In this document: one piece after another, positions 1 through 8,696 of the stretch
How positions within the stretch are numbered: the first letter of the stretch is position 1
Layout of the letters: the number at the start of each line of letters is the position of its first letter
NCBI GenBank assembly: GCA_036939755.1
Contig: JALLAZ010000113.1
Coordinates: forward strand, 1 to 23,771
Direction: 5' to 3'
Length of the DNA: 23,771 nt
DNA from: Stephanodiscus triporus
Taxonomy: Eukaryota; Bacillariophyta; Thalassiosirophyceae; Thalassiosirales; Thalassiosiraceae
Program-made: the position numbers and the translations under genes
The notes under the pieces: generated by a model
What the model was told of the DNA's origin: nothing
What the model saw: the letters and a program-made list of their open reading frames with translations, nothing else
Databases searched by the model: none

Positions 1-1
1 A

Positions 2-1540
2 GTGCACAGTATTCGGTTTGTCGTAAAAGAGTGTAACCAGTGGGAGGAGTTCGGGGAAGGAAGTTGCAATAACATTCTTGAATTCTTCGCGGGAGACGCT
101 GTTGAATTGGTTGGTGAGGTCAAAGAAAATGGCAGCACGAGTAGGGAGAGATTGGGAGCGTTGTGGGAGATCAATATATTTCTCGATAGCAAGTTGCATT
201 GCTTTGACAACGAAGTCTGCGCCATCAGGGACACCGACAGCAAAATTGAAAGGGAGGAGGTGTGTTGCAAATTTGTCGCGGAGGGTACGGGCGATGTGGG
301 TTGCGATGATGCGTCGTATGGCAGTAGGGATGCCTAGGGGTCGGAGCTTGGTAGGATCTGCAGGGTCTTTGTGAAGACAGAATAAATAGACATCTGAAAA
401 GTAGCATTTAATTGCTTCGGGGAGGTTGTTCTGGTAGATCAGGTTGAAGACGAATTGGAGATCATTCTCGATGGATTTGTTTGAGTGATTGAGGAGGGAG
501 GTGAGTATGTCAATGGAATCAGCGTTGACACCAGTGCCTTTGTTTTTAGCAGCATTGCGGATGGTATCACAGATGTTGCCCGGAAGAGAGTAGGGTTGGG
601 CTGGGGAGAAGGATGAGGATGGGGGGTGGCCAATGGGAGGAACCGGTTCTGTGTATAGTTTTTGGACATGAGCGATGTTATGGGGGCCAATGGTGGCAAC
701 TGACTGGGAAGCACAAGCGCGAGAAGTAGCCGTGCGAAAGTCATCGTTGTCAGCGGCGAGTTGTGCGCCTCCTTTGGGGTTAATGTATGTGGACGAAGAG
801 TTTTGTGTAAGGCGGCGGACTTGCATGGCGGAAGAGAAAAGGAAGGCAATGTCGCCACAGAAGGCTGCGTCGATGCGGTCGCGGATGGTGGCATGGATGG
901 AGAGGCCCTGTCGTTGCTGTTTGGTGGCGGGGGCAAAAATAAGCATGTCCAAGTGAAAAAGGAGCCACCAGAAGGGGGCGGAGTCGTTGATGGAGGCGCA
1001 AGATGTGGTAGAGACGACGATGGCGCGTAGTAATGCGGATTGAAGGTTGGAGAAGGCGGAGAGGTTCCGTGATCGGATGAGGCGGCGCCACGTTGTTCGG
1101 AAGTCAGGGGGTTCATGTAAGTATTTGGAGTTAATGAAGGCAAGGCCATGAGCCCAGTGATTGAGTGTGTTGGGAGGCGAGTGTGCGTGGAGGAGAGTGG
1201 TGCAGATGGCAAGGGGTGAGTCAAGGGGAGGGGTATCGGTAGAGGGGTTTAGAGTTGTCAAGGGGGGAGGATTTGGGGGGGGGTGTGCCGTGGCATTGTG
1301 TTCATATAGTGCGCGACGGGAGGGGAAGAAGGTTTTCGGGTGGGAGGGACATGAGGAAGCACAGCAACAGAAGATGTCAGCGGAGGCGCAGTCGCGGTGG
1401 TTAACGAGGTGGTGTGTGGATGCGTGGGTGGTGGAGTTTAGGTGCCGGAGAAGTACGTTTTTGCAAGTAAAAGGGGGGCCGGGGCCGGATGAGGAGTGGG
1501 GGCAGCCACGGATGGGACAGAAAAGGGAAAGGTTGTTCAT
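2..1540 (-). CDS. Retroelement ORF2: zinc fingers + reverse transcriptase, partial (3' end outside window)
   Basis: Translating the minus strand from the ATG at 1540-1538 gives 513 codons with no stop up to the edge. Residues 8-39 form a C2H2-like finger (C8, C13, F24, C26, L30, H33, H39). Residues 58-86 form a second one (C59/C60, C64, F71, L78, H81, H86). After a Ser/Thr/Asn-rich linker comes the RT fingers/palm: L399-R-P-L-G-I, then G436-V-P-D-G-A-D, then motif A with catalytic Asp474 in FFDLTNQFNSVSREEF (about 472-487), followed by a PEL...Y block. The YxDD motif lies beyond the edge. Reverse transcriptase copies the element RNA at its insertion site. The start overlaps the ORF1 stop in ATGA, which supports this ATG. 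Because the frame is intact for 513 codons, the copy may be young. Confidence 0.9.
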   Translation of the reverse strand, partial: MNNLSLFCPIRGCPHSSSGPGPPFTCKNVLLRHLNSTTHASTHHLVNHRDCASADIFCCCASSCPSHPKTFFPSRRALYEHNATAHPPPNPPPLTTLNPSTDTPPLDSPLAICTTLLHAHSPPNTLNHWAHGLAFINSKYLHEPPDFRTTWRRLIRSRNLSAFSNLQSALLRAIVVSTTSCASINDSAPFWWLLFHLDMLIFAPATKQQRQGLSIHATIRDRIDAAFCGDIAFLFSSAMQVRRLTQNSSSTYINPKGGAQLAADNDDFRTATSRACASQSVATIGPHNIAHVQKLYTEPVPPIGHPPSSSFSPAQPYSLPGNICDTIRNAAKNKGTGVNADSIDILTSLLNHSNKSIENDLQFVFNLIYQNNLPEAIKCYFSDVYLFCLHKDPADPTKLRPLGIPTAIRRIIATHIARTLRDKFATHLLPFNFAVGVPDGADFVVKAMQLAIEKYIDLPQRSQSLPTRAAIFFDLTNQFNSVSREEFKNVIATSFPELLPLVTLFYDKPNTVH

Positions 1541-4500
1541 GGTTGAGGGAGGGTTGGCGCGGTGGTGGCCTCAGAGGAGGCGAAGTCATTGTACCATTGT
1601 GTGACCGTGGGGAAGAGGGAGGAGGGGTCGACATCGGGATTGGCGGTGATGAGTGAGTCGAGGTCGGGGTGATGAGATGTGGGGCATATAATGTAGAGGG
1701 TGCTCCATTTGGGGTCGCGGAGGGGGGGGGGGGAGCTATGGATGTATTGACGGCCGGAGGAGGGACGTAGGCCGCACAAGTCGATTGGTGGGTGTGGAGG
1801 TCGGTGGGGCTGAGGAAGAAGGTAGGGCAAGCATCGCAGCAGCGGGACCAGCCGATGGAAGAGAGGGAATTGGGAGGAAGGGAGGCAAGGAGGTCGTTGT
1901 GGAGGTTGTGGCCATGGGCCTGTGCAAGGGTGGTGCCGTGGGTGTCGTTGGAGAAGAGGGGCTCTCGGCCATTATGGTAGGGGCATGATGTGACACAGCA
2001 AAAGAGTGGGTGGCCGGGACCGTGGAAGGGGGTGAGATCCATATCATCAACGCTGGGGGAAGGGGGGAGGACCGTGGTAAGTTGGGGCATGGATTGGCGG
2101 AAAGTTGTGCGGACCACTTTGAGGATGTGGGTGGTGATGGTGCAGTCCATGATTCGGAAGTAAACGAGTTTGTTGTCGGAGTGTGATGTGGATTGGATGG
2201 CACAAGAATGGACGGGGGAAGAGATGGAGAACGTAGGGAGGCCGATGTCTGCAAGGCCAATTTGGAGATCACGGAAGAGGGTGTCGAGGGGGTAGGTGAG
2301 TCCGCAAACCATGGAGAAGTATTGGGGGATGGAGGAGGAAGCGCTGCACACGGATGTTTGTGTGGAGTCAGGGCGGGCGCGTTTATGGTTGTTGGTGGGT
2401 AGAGGTGAGGCCGAGAGGCGGAGTTGAGACGAAGCGTGGGAGGAAAGGTCATCGTCAATGTCGATGCTGGTGGTGTGATGGGTAGGGGGGGTAAGGAGGG
2501 GTGCAGATGAGTGAGCAGAGGACATGTCACAATCATCCTGTGGGGGGCCAAGGGTCGTGCGAGGAGGTGTGGAGGCAGGGGTGACGGTGAGGGGGGCAGT
2601 AGGAGATTGTTTGTTAGATGTGTTAAGGGGGATAAAGGTGTAGTCGTCGACAGGGGTGAGGCCAAGCGCAAGCATTCGTTGGGACGCGGCAAGGCGTGTG
2701 GTTTTAATGGAATCAGGAAGGTCGTCGAAGTAGAAGAATTCAGAGATGTTGCGGTTAGTACTGAAGGAGATACCGGAGACTTCACGGACGCGTGGACTCG
2801 GATTGTTGAGGTTGGAGGTTTCTTTAGGGCAGTTTTCATTCATGAAAGTGAGGTCAGCAGGGGTAGTGAGATGGGGATAGAAGCTAAAGAGGTAAGTCCA
2901 CGCTTCGGCTTCTGTATGGAATGATTTGTGGAGGTTGAAAGGGACGTTGGTGATGCGGGCGCGGACACCGTCATCATTGAAGTTCATAGTGAAGACACCA
3001 GCCCCGGCAATGCCGCCCGCACCGTTGATGACAACGTAATATTTAAGAATGAGTTGCGAATGAAGGGTCAGGGGGCTTTGTTTGGCGATGCGGAAGACGG
3101 TAGTGCTGCGATCGCTAGATGGTTGGAGTTGTTGGGTGTTGCGGGTGACGGAGGCTCCACGACCGCGTCCACGAGCGGGTGGGAGGGTTGGGATAGAGGG
3201 TGGGGCGCGGAGAGATCGTGTGGGGGGTGGAGGAACGTGGGGGCGTGTTGGGCGGAGGTTTATCTGAAGGGCATTGGCCTCTATGATGCGGGATTGAACG
3301 TGTTCGGCAGTGAAGTACGCGGTCTCGCGGGTGGCGCGGAAGATGCAGGTGAGAAGGGGGGTTCCAAACCCCTGTGAGAAGTCGAGGAGTATGCCGAAAC
3401 AATTACCGAAAGAGTTAATTGCGTTGGTGATGTAGGTACGCTTGGTGAGAATATTGACGTGGATGGGGACGTGTCGAACAATTTTGAACTGGGTGGTGTC
3501 GAACAAGGGGTTGTGAGCGGCATCAATCTGGCGAGCGAGGATGTGGTGGTCTTGAGCGGAGACCACTTGATTTGAGACAAATTTTGCAAGGGGGTGGAGG
3601 CGGACGGAGAGGCGATCACTAGAGGAGCCGCAGATGGGGAGGATGGCAGAGTGTTTGACACAAACAAAGTGGATGGCATCGCGTAGGGCTTCATAATATG
3701 GAGCTGTTTTTGAAAGAACAACGCCAAGGAGAGGGCGGATGTAAGCGGGATTGGGTGCAGAGCCTGTGCGGCGAGACGTGGTGGAAGGGAGACCAAAACG
3801 AACTTTCTTGACGGAGATGAGGCGGCTGATGTCAAAACGTGAAGTAAAGCGGGCTAATTCGGGAGGGAAAGGTGATTCAGGAGGAAAGGAGGAGTGGATG
3901 GATCGAACCGCCAGGAAGATGAGGTACCCTAGGTGACGGAGTGTAAGAATGTTCTCCTGGTTACGTTCACCAAGTAGGAGTGAAACACTGATGCCTTCAA
4001 TTAAAAAGTCGAGTGATTCGTCCATGTCGTTAGTGAAAGGAAGTGTTACGCGGAAATGTTCTGCAGCTGGGGGAAGGTTGGGGACGGAGTCAAAGTAACT
4101 GGGGCCGTCGAGGCGGGAGTGTAGTAATCCTTGGAGGATGTCAAGGTGGCGTTGAATTGTGATGCGGGAGGGAGAAGTGGCATTTCGCCCAGTTGAACGG
4201 GGAGAGAGGAATGCATAAGACAGGTAGAGGTCGCCAAAGGTGCGAGATTTGACAGCATGGTCGAAGTTAAGAATGGCCACGCGGTCAACCTGGAAAGGGA
4301 AGCCGCAGCTGTCGATGATGGCGTCGAGGATGGTCTCGAGGGTCTCGAGGTCTGCCGGGGAATGGTCGCAAGAAACGGAGGCCTGGAGTGAGAATTTGAG
4401 GACGACGAAAGGGCGATAAATGAGGGAACGTTTCCAGACGCGGCCTTCGTCGATGCGGCGGCGCTGGATGGAGGCGGAGGAGGCATGGTGGCGTTGGAGG

Positions 4501-5198
4501 TCAGAGAAGGCGGAAATGGTGCTGGAGCGAGAAGGGTCAAGAGCGGAGGAGGTGGGGTCGGGTGGAAGAGCAAAGTCGTTTTGTGAGTAGGCGATTTCAT
4601 CGTCATCGGTTGGGTCTGAGGAAGGAGGGGGAGGATTACCGGGGGGGGATGCGTCGGAAGGACGATTGAGATCGACGGGAGGAGGATGAGCGGGCTCGAC
4701 GGGAGGACGAATGGAATCGACGGGAGGATGATTGGGATCAACGGGAGGACGAGTGGGATCGACGGGAGGAGGACGATTAGAATCGACGGGAGGTTGAATG
4801 GTGTCGACGGGAGGGCGATCGGAGTCAACGGGAGGAGGAGTGTGAGTGAAGGGCTGGGGATTGGAGTCAGCGGGAGGATCAGCGTCGACGGGGTGCGGAG
4901 GGTATATGGTTGAGCCACCACGACCAACAGTAAGCCATGTGTCGGGGATCGTGACGGAGAGAGGTGGATGGGTGGGGTGATCATGAAGGGGGGGAGGGAG
5001 GTTAGTGGGGGCAGAGGGAGGGGTGGCATTTTGAGGGAGAGGGGGGTTAGTGAACTGTTGAAGGAGAGTTTGAAGGGCGTTGGCGAGGGTGGGGTTGGTG
5101 GAGAGGAGGGTGGAGAGCTGAGCGGTGTCGAAGCCGCCCGTGGATGCGGGAGGGGCAGGGGAGGTGGTGGTATCATCGAGGTTGATGGGAGAAGGCAT
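1537..5198 (-). CDS. Retroelement ORF1: proline-rich protein with zinc fingers, frame change at a C run
   Basis: The main frame is open upstream to 5906, but residues before the ATG at 5198 are Pro/Ser-only low complexity open in all three frames, so 5198 (MPSPINLDD...) is the preferred start. In order: a disordered Pro-rich region with PPVD repeats; a folded-looking region without low complexity (about 4480-3270); an RGRGRG basic patch near 3170; another ordered block (about 3060-2640); and two finger-like motifs near the C terminus (about 2010-1905, FCCVTSCPYH...H-H; about 1842-1776, CCDAC...HTHQSTC). After a 12-C run at 1722-1733 the sensible frame moves by -1 (LRDPKWSTLYII...) and ends at TGA 1539-1537. 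Total about 1220 aa. Likely an RNA- or nucleic-acid-binding ORF1 protein; function is inferred from position and fingers. Confidence 0.75.
4658..4840 (-). repeat. In-frame minisatellite encoding PPVD units
   Basis: About nine units of 21 or 24 nt. On the plus strand each carries tcgacgggagg or tcaacgggagg. They encode P-PVD-xx-(R/H/Q)-P units in ORF1 (PPVDSNRP, PPVDPNHP and similar). Units vary by point changes but stay multiples of three, so the reading frame is preserved. Confidence 0.85.
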
Positions 5199-5880
5199 GT
5201 TGAAGGAATGGGGGGGAGGGGAGAGGAAGGAATGAAGTGAAAAGGGTCGGTGGGGAGAGATTGTGGGGGGATGAAAGTGAGGCCAGGGCGGTGGAGGAGG
5301 CGGGGGAAGAGAAAAGAGGGATGGGGGAGGTGTCATGGGCTGATAGTCCGGTGAAAGGGAAGAAGGGGGCTGAGGAAGGGAGAACCGGAGGGGCCGAAGG
5401 TTGGAGGATAGAGAGTAAGGTGGCCGAGGAGATGTGTGATGGCGGGGAGGGAGGGAAAGCCAACGCAGGAATTGGTATGGTAGCAGCGTAGAGGGTTCAG
5501 GGGGGGGGGAGGGATCATGGGATGAGGCGGCAATAGTAGCAGTTGTGGAGGGTGACGACGGGGGAGGGGCCGTGAAAAAGGTAGGAAAGTGGGGGGAGGA
5601 AAAGGAAAGAGGAAGATGAGGGAGGAGGGAATTTTCGGGGAGAAAAAGTGATGGGAGGAGGCGGAGAACGAGGAAGATGGGGCGTGAGGTGGGATGAGGC
5701 AAAATGATTGGGGGAGTGGTTGTGAGGGAAACGTTGCGGCAAACGAGCACGGAAATGGAAACGAAAAAAAAGGAAATGATCGCGATGGGAGCGGCGAGGA
5801 TGTGTGTGGGGCGGGCGGTGCTCCAGGGTGGTGGTTTGAATGGGAGGATGCCGTCAACGTGGTGGTAGCGTTTGGTTGTG
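5199..5880 (-). promoter_or_regulatory. Pyrimidine-rich leader (probable 5' UTR/promoter) of the retroelement
   Basis: This stretch is C/T rich on the minus strand and lacks stops in all three frames, giving Pro/Ser/Leu/Phe-only translations. No domain is seen. I read it as untranslated leader that also holds the internal promoter expected of non-LTR elements; the promoter role is inference. Confidence 0.5.
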
Positions 5881-5965
5881 TTCATCATAAATACCTTCTC
5901 CCACACATTCTACGAACACGGTGAGCGAGCGTACCCGGTAGTCTGTATTTATAATTTCGAGCAAT

Positions 5966-8353
5966 ATGGGCATCACCACCACCATCGACATCACCCACGA
6001 GCACGCCCTGCTCTCCCTCGTCCACCAGAACGAGGGGGGGGGAGGATGGCTGATCGACCGCAAGGGCTGGGATGCCTCCTCGGGCGTGCCCATCTGCGAG
6101 TGGGAGGGCGTCACGTGCGGCGGCGACGAGGACGGCCCGCGTACGATCACGGATCTGAATCTAGCGAACGTGGGACTCACGGGGACCATACCCCCCGAGC
6201 TCGGCCTCCTCGAGGACCTCGAGCATTTGACGCTCTCGGGGAACATGCTGCGGGGATCCATACCGCAGGAAATTGCCGATCTTAAAAAGCTGGTGACGCT
6301 GGACCTGACGGGATGCTTCCTCACCGGGACGCTGCCCCAGTCGTTCGGGTCGTCGTCGCTCGTCTCCCTCCTGCTGGCGGACAACGCAATATCGGGACGA
6401 TTCTTCCGCGAGGGCGATTCGCCGCACTTGCAATCCATTCAAGAGATCAGGATGGAGAATAACCTGCTGACGGGGACTCTCCACGGACCCACCTTGTCGA
6501 GGATGACAGGGCTCGTGTCGCTGTCGCTGAGCGACAATGATCTTAGCGGCCTCATTCCCGGCGAGGAGATCGGTTCGTTGTCCGCGCTGCGATACTTGTA
6601 CCTTGATACGAACAGCCTCGTCGGTCCCCTGCCAAGCCAACTCGCCACGCAGGAGCAGGGGGCGTCGATTCTCGAGCTATGGGTCCAGGACAACGCCCTG
6701 TCGGGTACAGTCCCGGCGTCCTACGCGCGATTTGACTGGATGCACAGCTTCTACATTGACGGGAACAAGCTCACGGGGGAGGTGCCGCATGACCTGTGTG
6801 GGCCGGAGATCAACGCCGACTTCTTCGCGAATGCGCCCACCGAGGCCGAGCGCAACTACTGCGATTCAATCGCGTGTCCCGTCGGGAGCGTGGCATTTGA
6901 AGGGCTGTACCCCTGCTCGCTGTGTCCGGGGGGAGAGGCAGCGCGGCTCAAGAATAAGTACCTCGGGCAGACGGGGAGCTGCTCCGACTACTCTGAGCGG
7001 GACGTCCTGAGGATATTTCACGAGGCCACGACCAAGGGCGGATCGTGGAGCGGCATGGACGACTGGGGCGACAAGTCGAAGCCGGTGTGCGAGATGACGG
7101 GGATAACGTGCGACGCCCAAGGTCGCGTCACGTCCATATCCCTCAGGAATCGCGGCCTGGAGGGCCACATCCCCGACGAGATCGGTTCCCTGATCTTCCT
7201 CGAGAGCATGGACGTGTCCGACAACCGGCTGATGGGGTACCTCCCCAGTGATCTCCGATGGACATCCATAACGCGACTCGATGTCTCGGGGAACAGTATT
7301 CGTGGTCTCATCCCTCCGTTGCTGTGCATGATGGACGATCTGAATGGCAACGGCAGGGACGGGGCATTCTACTGTGACAGGATCGCGTGTCCCCCCGGAA
7401 CATACAACTCGATGGGGTACCACGCCGTTGGCGACGGCTTGGAGTGCAGGCCATGCTACGACGAGACACCCTTTATCGGGCAGAAGGCTTGTGGAACGAC
7501 GCACAAGCCATTTGATTGGAAGGACGAGTTCCAGTCAGTAAAGCACGCAAGCGAGGATATTGGGATATCGGCCAAAGTCGGATTGGGGATCGGGATCAGC
7601 GTTCTGCTCATCGCCGTGATCTTGTATTGCATGGTGCGGAGGAACAAAAATCACTGGCGAAAGAAATACGAACTATGGGCCACGAACGGTTGTGAGGCCA
7701 TGATTGCACCCTCCCGTTATTGCGATGAGGAGAAGACATATGAAAATAATGACGGAGACAAAAAAGGGGAGGTTGATGATAACAACGACAAATACTTAAT
7801 TTCTCATCAATCTCGTTATAAGGACGTGGGAGAGAGGGATTTCGCTATTTCCAAAGTGGATAATGCAAATGCAGCGGACAACCATGACGAGAGAGACCCG
7901 GGGGTAAATAATATGACCGATTACGACGACTATGACGATGATGACGACAACATGAGTCGGTTGACCGCGCGTAGTGCCCGCAGCGCCACGGAATTGATCA
8001 GTCACCATCAGGGGATTTCGCTGAAAAAAAGTGAGAAAATAACGAGGGCCGTTGTCGCTCGTGTGCCGGTGGGAGATATCGGGAGGCGGGCGTGGGATGC
8101 AGCCTCGACCATCAACGTCCGCGCGAGACGATTGAGCAGCACCGCTAGTTTGAGGAGGACGTTTGTTGATGGGGGAGCTGCCGCGTCGCCCGGGAAACTG
8201 TGGAGCAATGCCTCCGGCGAGGCGGATATTAATGATGCCGACTTGGACATAACGGATTCGGTGTCGAGCCGTGGGGGGGGCATGTCGACCACGATGAGGA
8301 GGTCAAAAGTTTATGAATCATCGGATCTGTTGGACGTGCCGATGGTTACGTAG
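5966..8353 (+). CDS. LRR single-pass membrane protein with two LRR modules
   Basis: Single exon, 795 aa. Module 1 has an LRRNT-like start (LLSLVHQNEGG...WEGVTC) and plant-type LRRs (LTGTIPPELG, LRGSIPQEI), ending in a Cys-rich cap (about 298-340: YCDSIACPVG...CSLCPGG). Module 2 (about 345-510) repeats the layout: W...W, MTGITC, LRRs, YCDRIACPPG...CRPC. A TM helix lies at about 538-557, followed by basic RRNKNHWRKK and a 230-residue acidic, low-complexity cytosolic tail (YDDYDDDDD near 650) without a kinase domain. It is likely a cell-surface recognition or adhesion protein; the ligand is unknown. Oddity: the LRRNT begins about 10 residues after Met with no signal peptide. An in-frame TAG lies upstream, so a signal peptide would have to come from an upstream exon, which may have been lost to the retroelement insertion next door. 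Convergent with the cyclase gene. Confidence 0.9.
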   Translation: MGITTTIDITHEHALLSLVHQNEGGGGWLIDRKGWDASSGVPICEWEGVTCGGDEDGPRTITDLNLANVGLTGTIPPELGLLEDLEHLTLSGNMLRGSIPQEIADLKKLVTLDLTGCFLTGTLPQSFGSSSLVSLLLADNAISGRFFREGDSPHLQSIQEIRMENNLLTGTLHGPTLSRMTGLVSLSLSDNDLSGLIPGEEIGSLSALRYLYLDTNSLVGPLPSQLATQEQGASILELWVQDNALSGTVPASYARFDWMHSFYIDGNKLTGEVPHDLCGPEINADFFANAPTEAERNYCDSIACPVGSVAFEGLYPCSLCPGGEAARLKNKYLGQTGSCSDYSERDVLRIFHEATTKGGSWSGMDDWGDKSKPVCEMTGITCDAQGRVTSISLRNRGLEGHIPDEIGSLIFLESMDVSDNRLMGYLPSDLRWTSITRLDVSGNSIRGLIPPLLCMMDDLNGNGRDGAFYCDRIACPPGTYNSMGYHAVGDGLECRPCYDETPFIGQKACGTTHKPFDWKDEFQSVKHASEDIGISAKVGLGIGISVLLIAVILYCMVRRNKNHWRKKYELWATNGCEAMIAPSRYCDEEKTYENNDGDKKGEVDDNNDKYLISHQSRYKDVGERDFAISKVDNANAADNHDERDPGVNNMTDYDDYDDDDDNMSRLTARSARSATELISHHQGISLKKSEKITRAVVARVPVGDIGRRAWDAASTINVRARRLSSTASLRRTFVDGGAAASPGKLWSNASGEADINDADLDITDSVSSRGGGMSTTMRRSKVYESSDLLDVPMVT

Positions 8354-8696
8354 GGAGGTGGAGTACTCAAGTTGATGCGATGTGTGATTCGAAAGTTGTA
8401 TAGTAACATGAAACTTCTTGAATAATTTGGTCGCTGTCCCCATTCGAATGATGTTGATCAGATTTCACATCAACGTTTGGTAGGAAAGGTGCTCTAAATA
8501 GAGTGGTAGCCCAAAAATAATGTGGATGAATGATTTCGGGCAAGAGTGAAGATCCACCATAGAAGTATTTTGCAAGTGAACATTGTCTTAAGTACTTTTA
8601 AAATGATTTCAACAACAATTGTGGATTCTGCAATAGTAATACGATTGATTACAAATATCCACGGTCTTTGCCATATACCCATTGCTCATACATGTT
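8354..8696. other. Convergent intergenic spacer (343 bp)
   Basis: Lies between the stop codons of the LRR gene and the cyclase gene and should hold both 3' UTRs. It is AT-rich. I see no ORF, RNA gene or clear AATAAA signal. Confidence 0.6.

Larger units (their letters stand above)
1..5880 (-). mobile_element. Non-LTR-type retroelement, 5' portion, runs off the left edge
   Basis: Read on the minus strand: a pyrimidine-rich leader (about 5880-5199), ORF1 (5198-1537), then ORF2 with reverse transcriptase (1540 to the window edge). The strand bias is extreme: the plus strand is very G/A rich up to about position 5880 and then becomes balanced, which I take as the approximate 5' end. The 3' end, endonuclease domain and any target-site duplication are outside the window. 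The two-ORF layout, the C2H2-type fingers and an RT block of the form LRPLGIPTAIRR - GVPDGAD - DLTNQFNSV fit zinc-finger-bearing non-LTR elements of the R2/CRE type better than LTR elements. That family assignment is inference. Confidence 0.85.

Noticed and set aside
439..1224. 261-codon minus-strand frame
   Set aside because: It overlaps the reverse transcriptase ORF in a different frame and has no domain; the RT frame is open for 513 codons.
1736..2839. 367-codon minus-strand frame rich in Pro/Ser/Thr
   Set aside because: Same composition effect; the finger motifs and ordered blocks are in the other frame.
4046..5176. 376-codon minus-strand Pro/Leu-rich open frame
   Set aside because: It is an alternative frame of ORF1; the pyrimidine-rich composition removes stop codons. 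The PPVD frame carries the structured regions.
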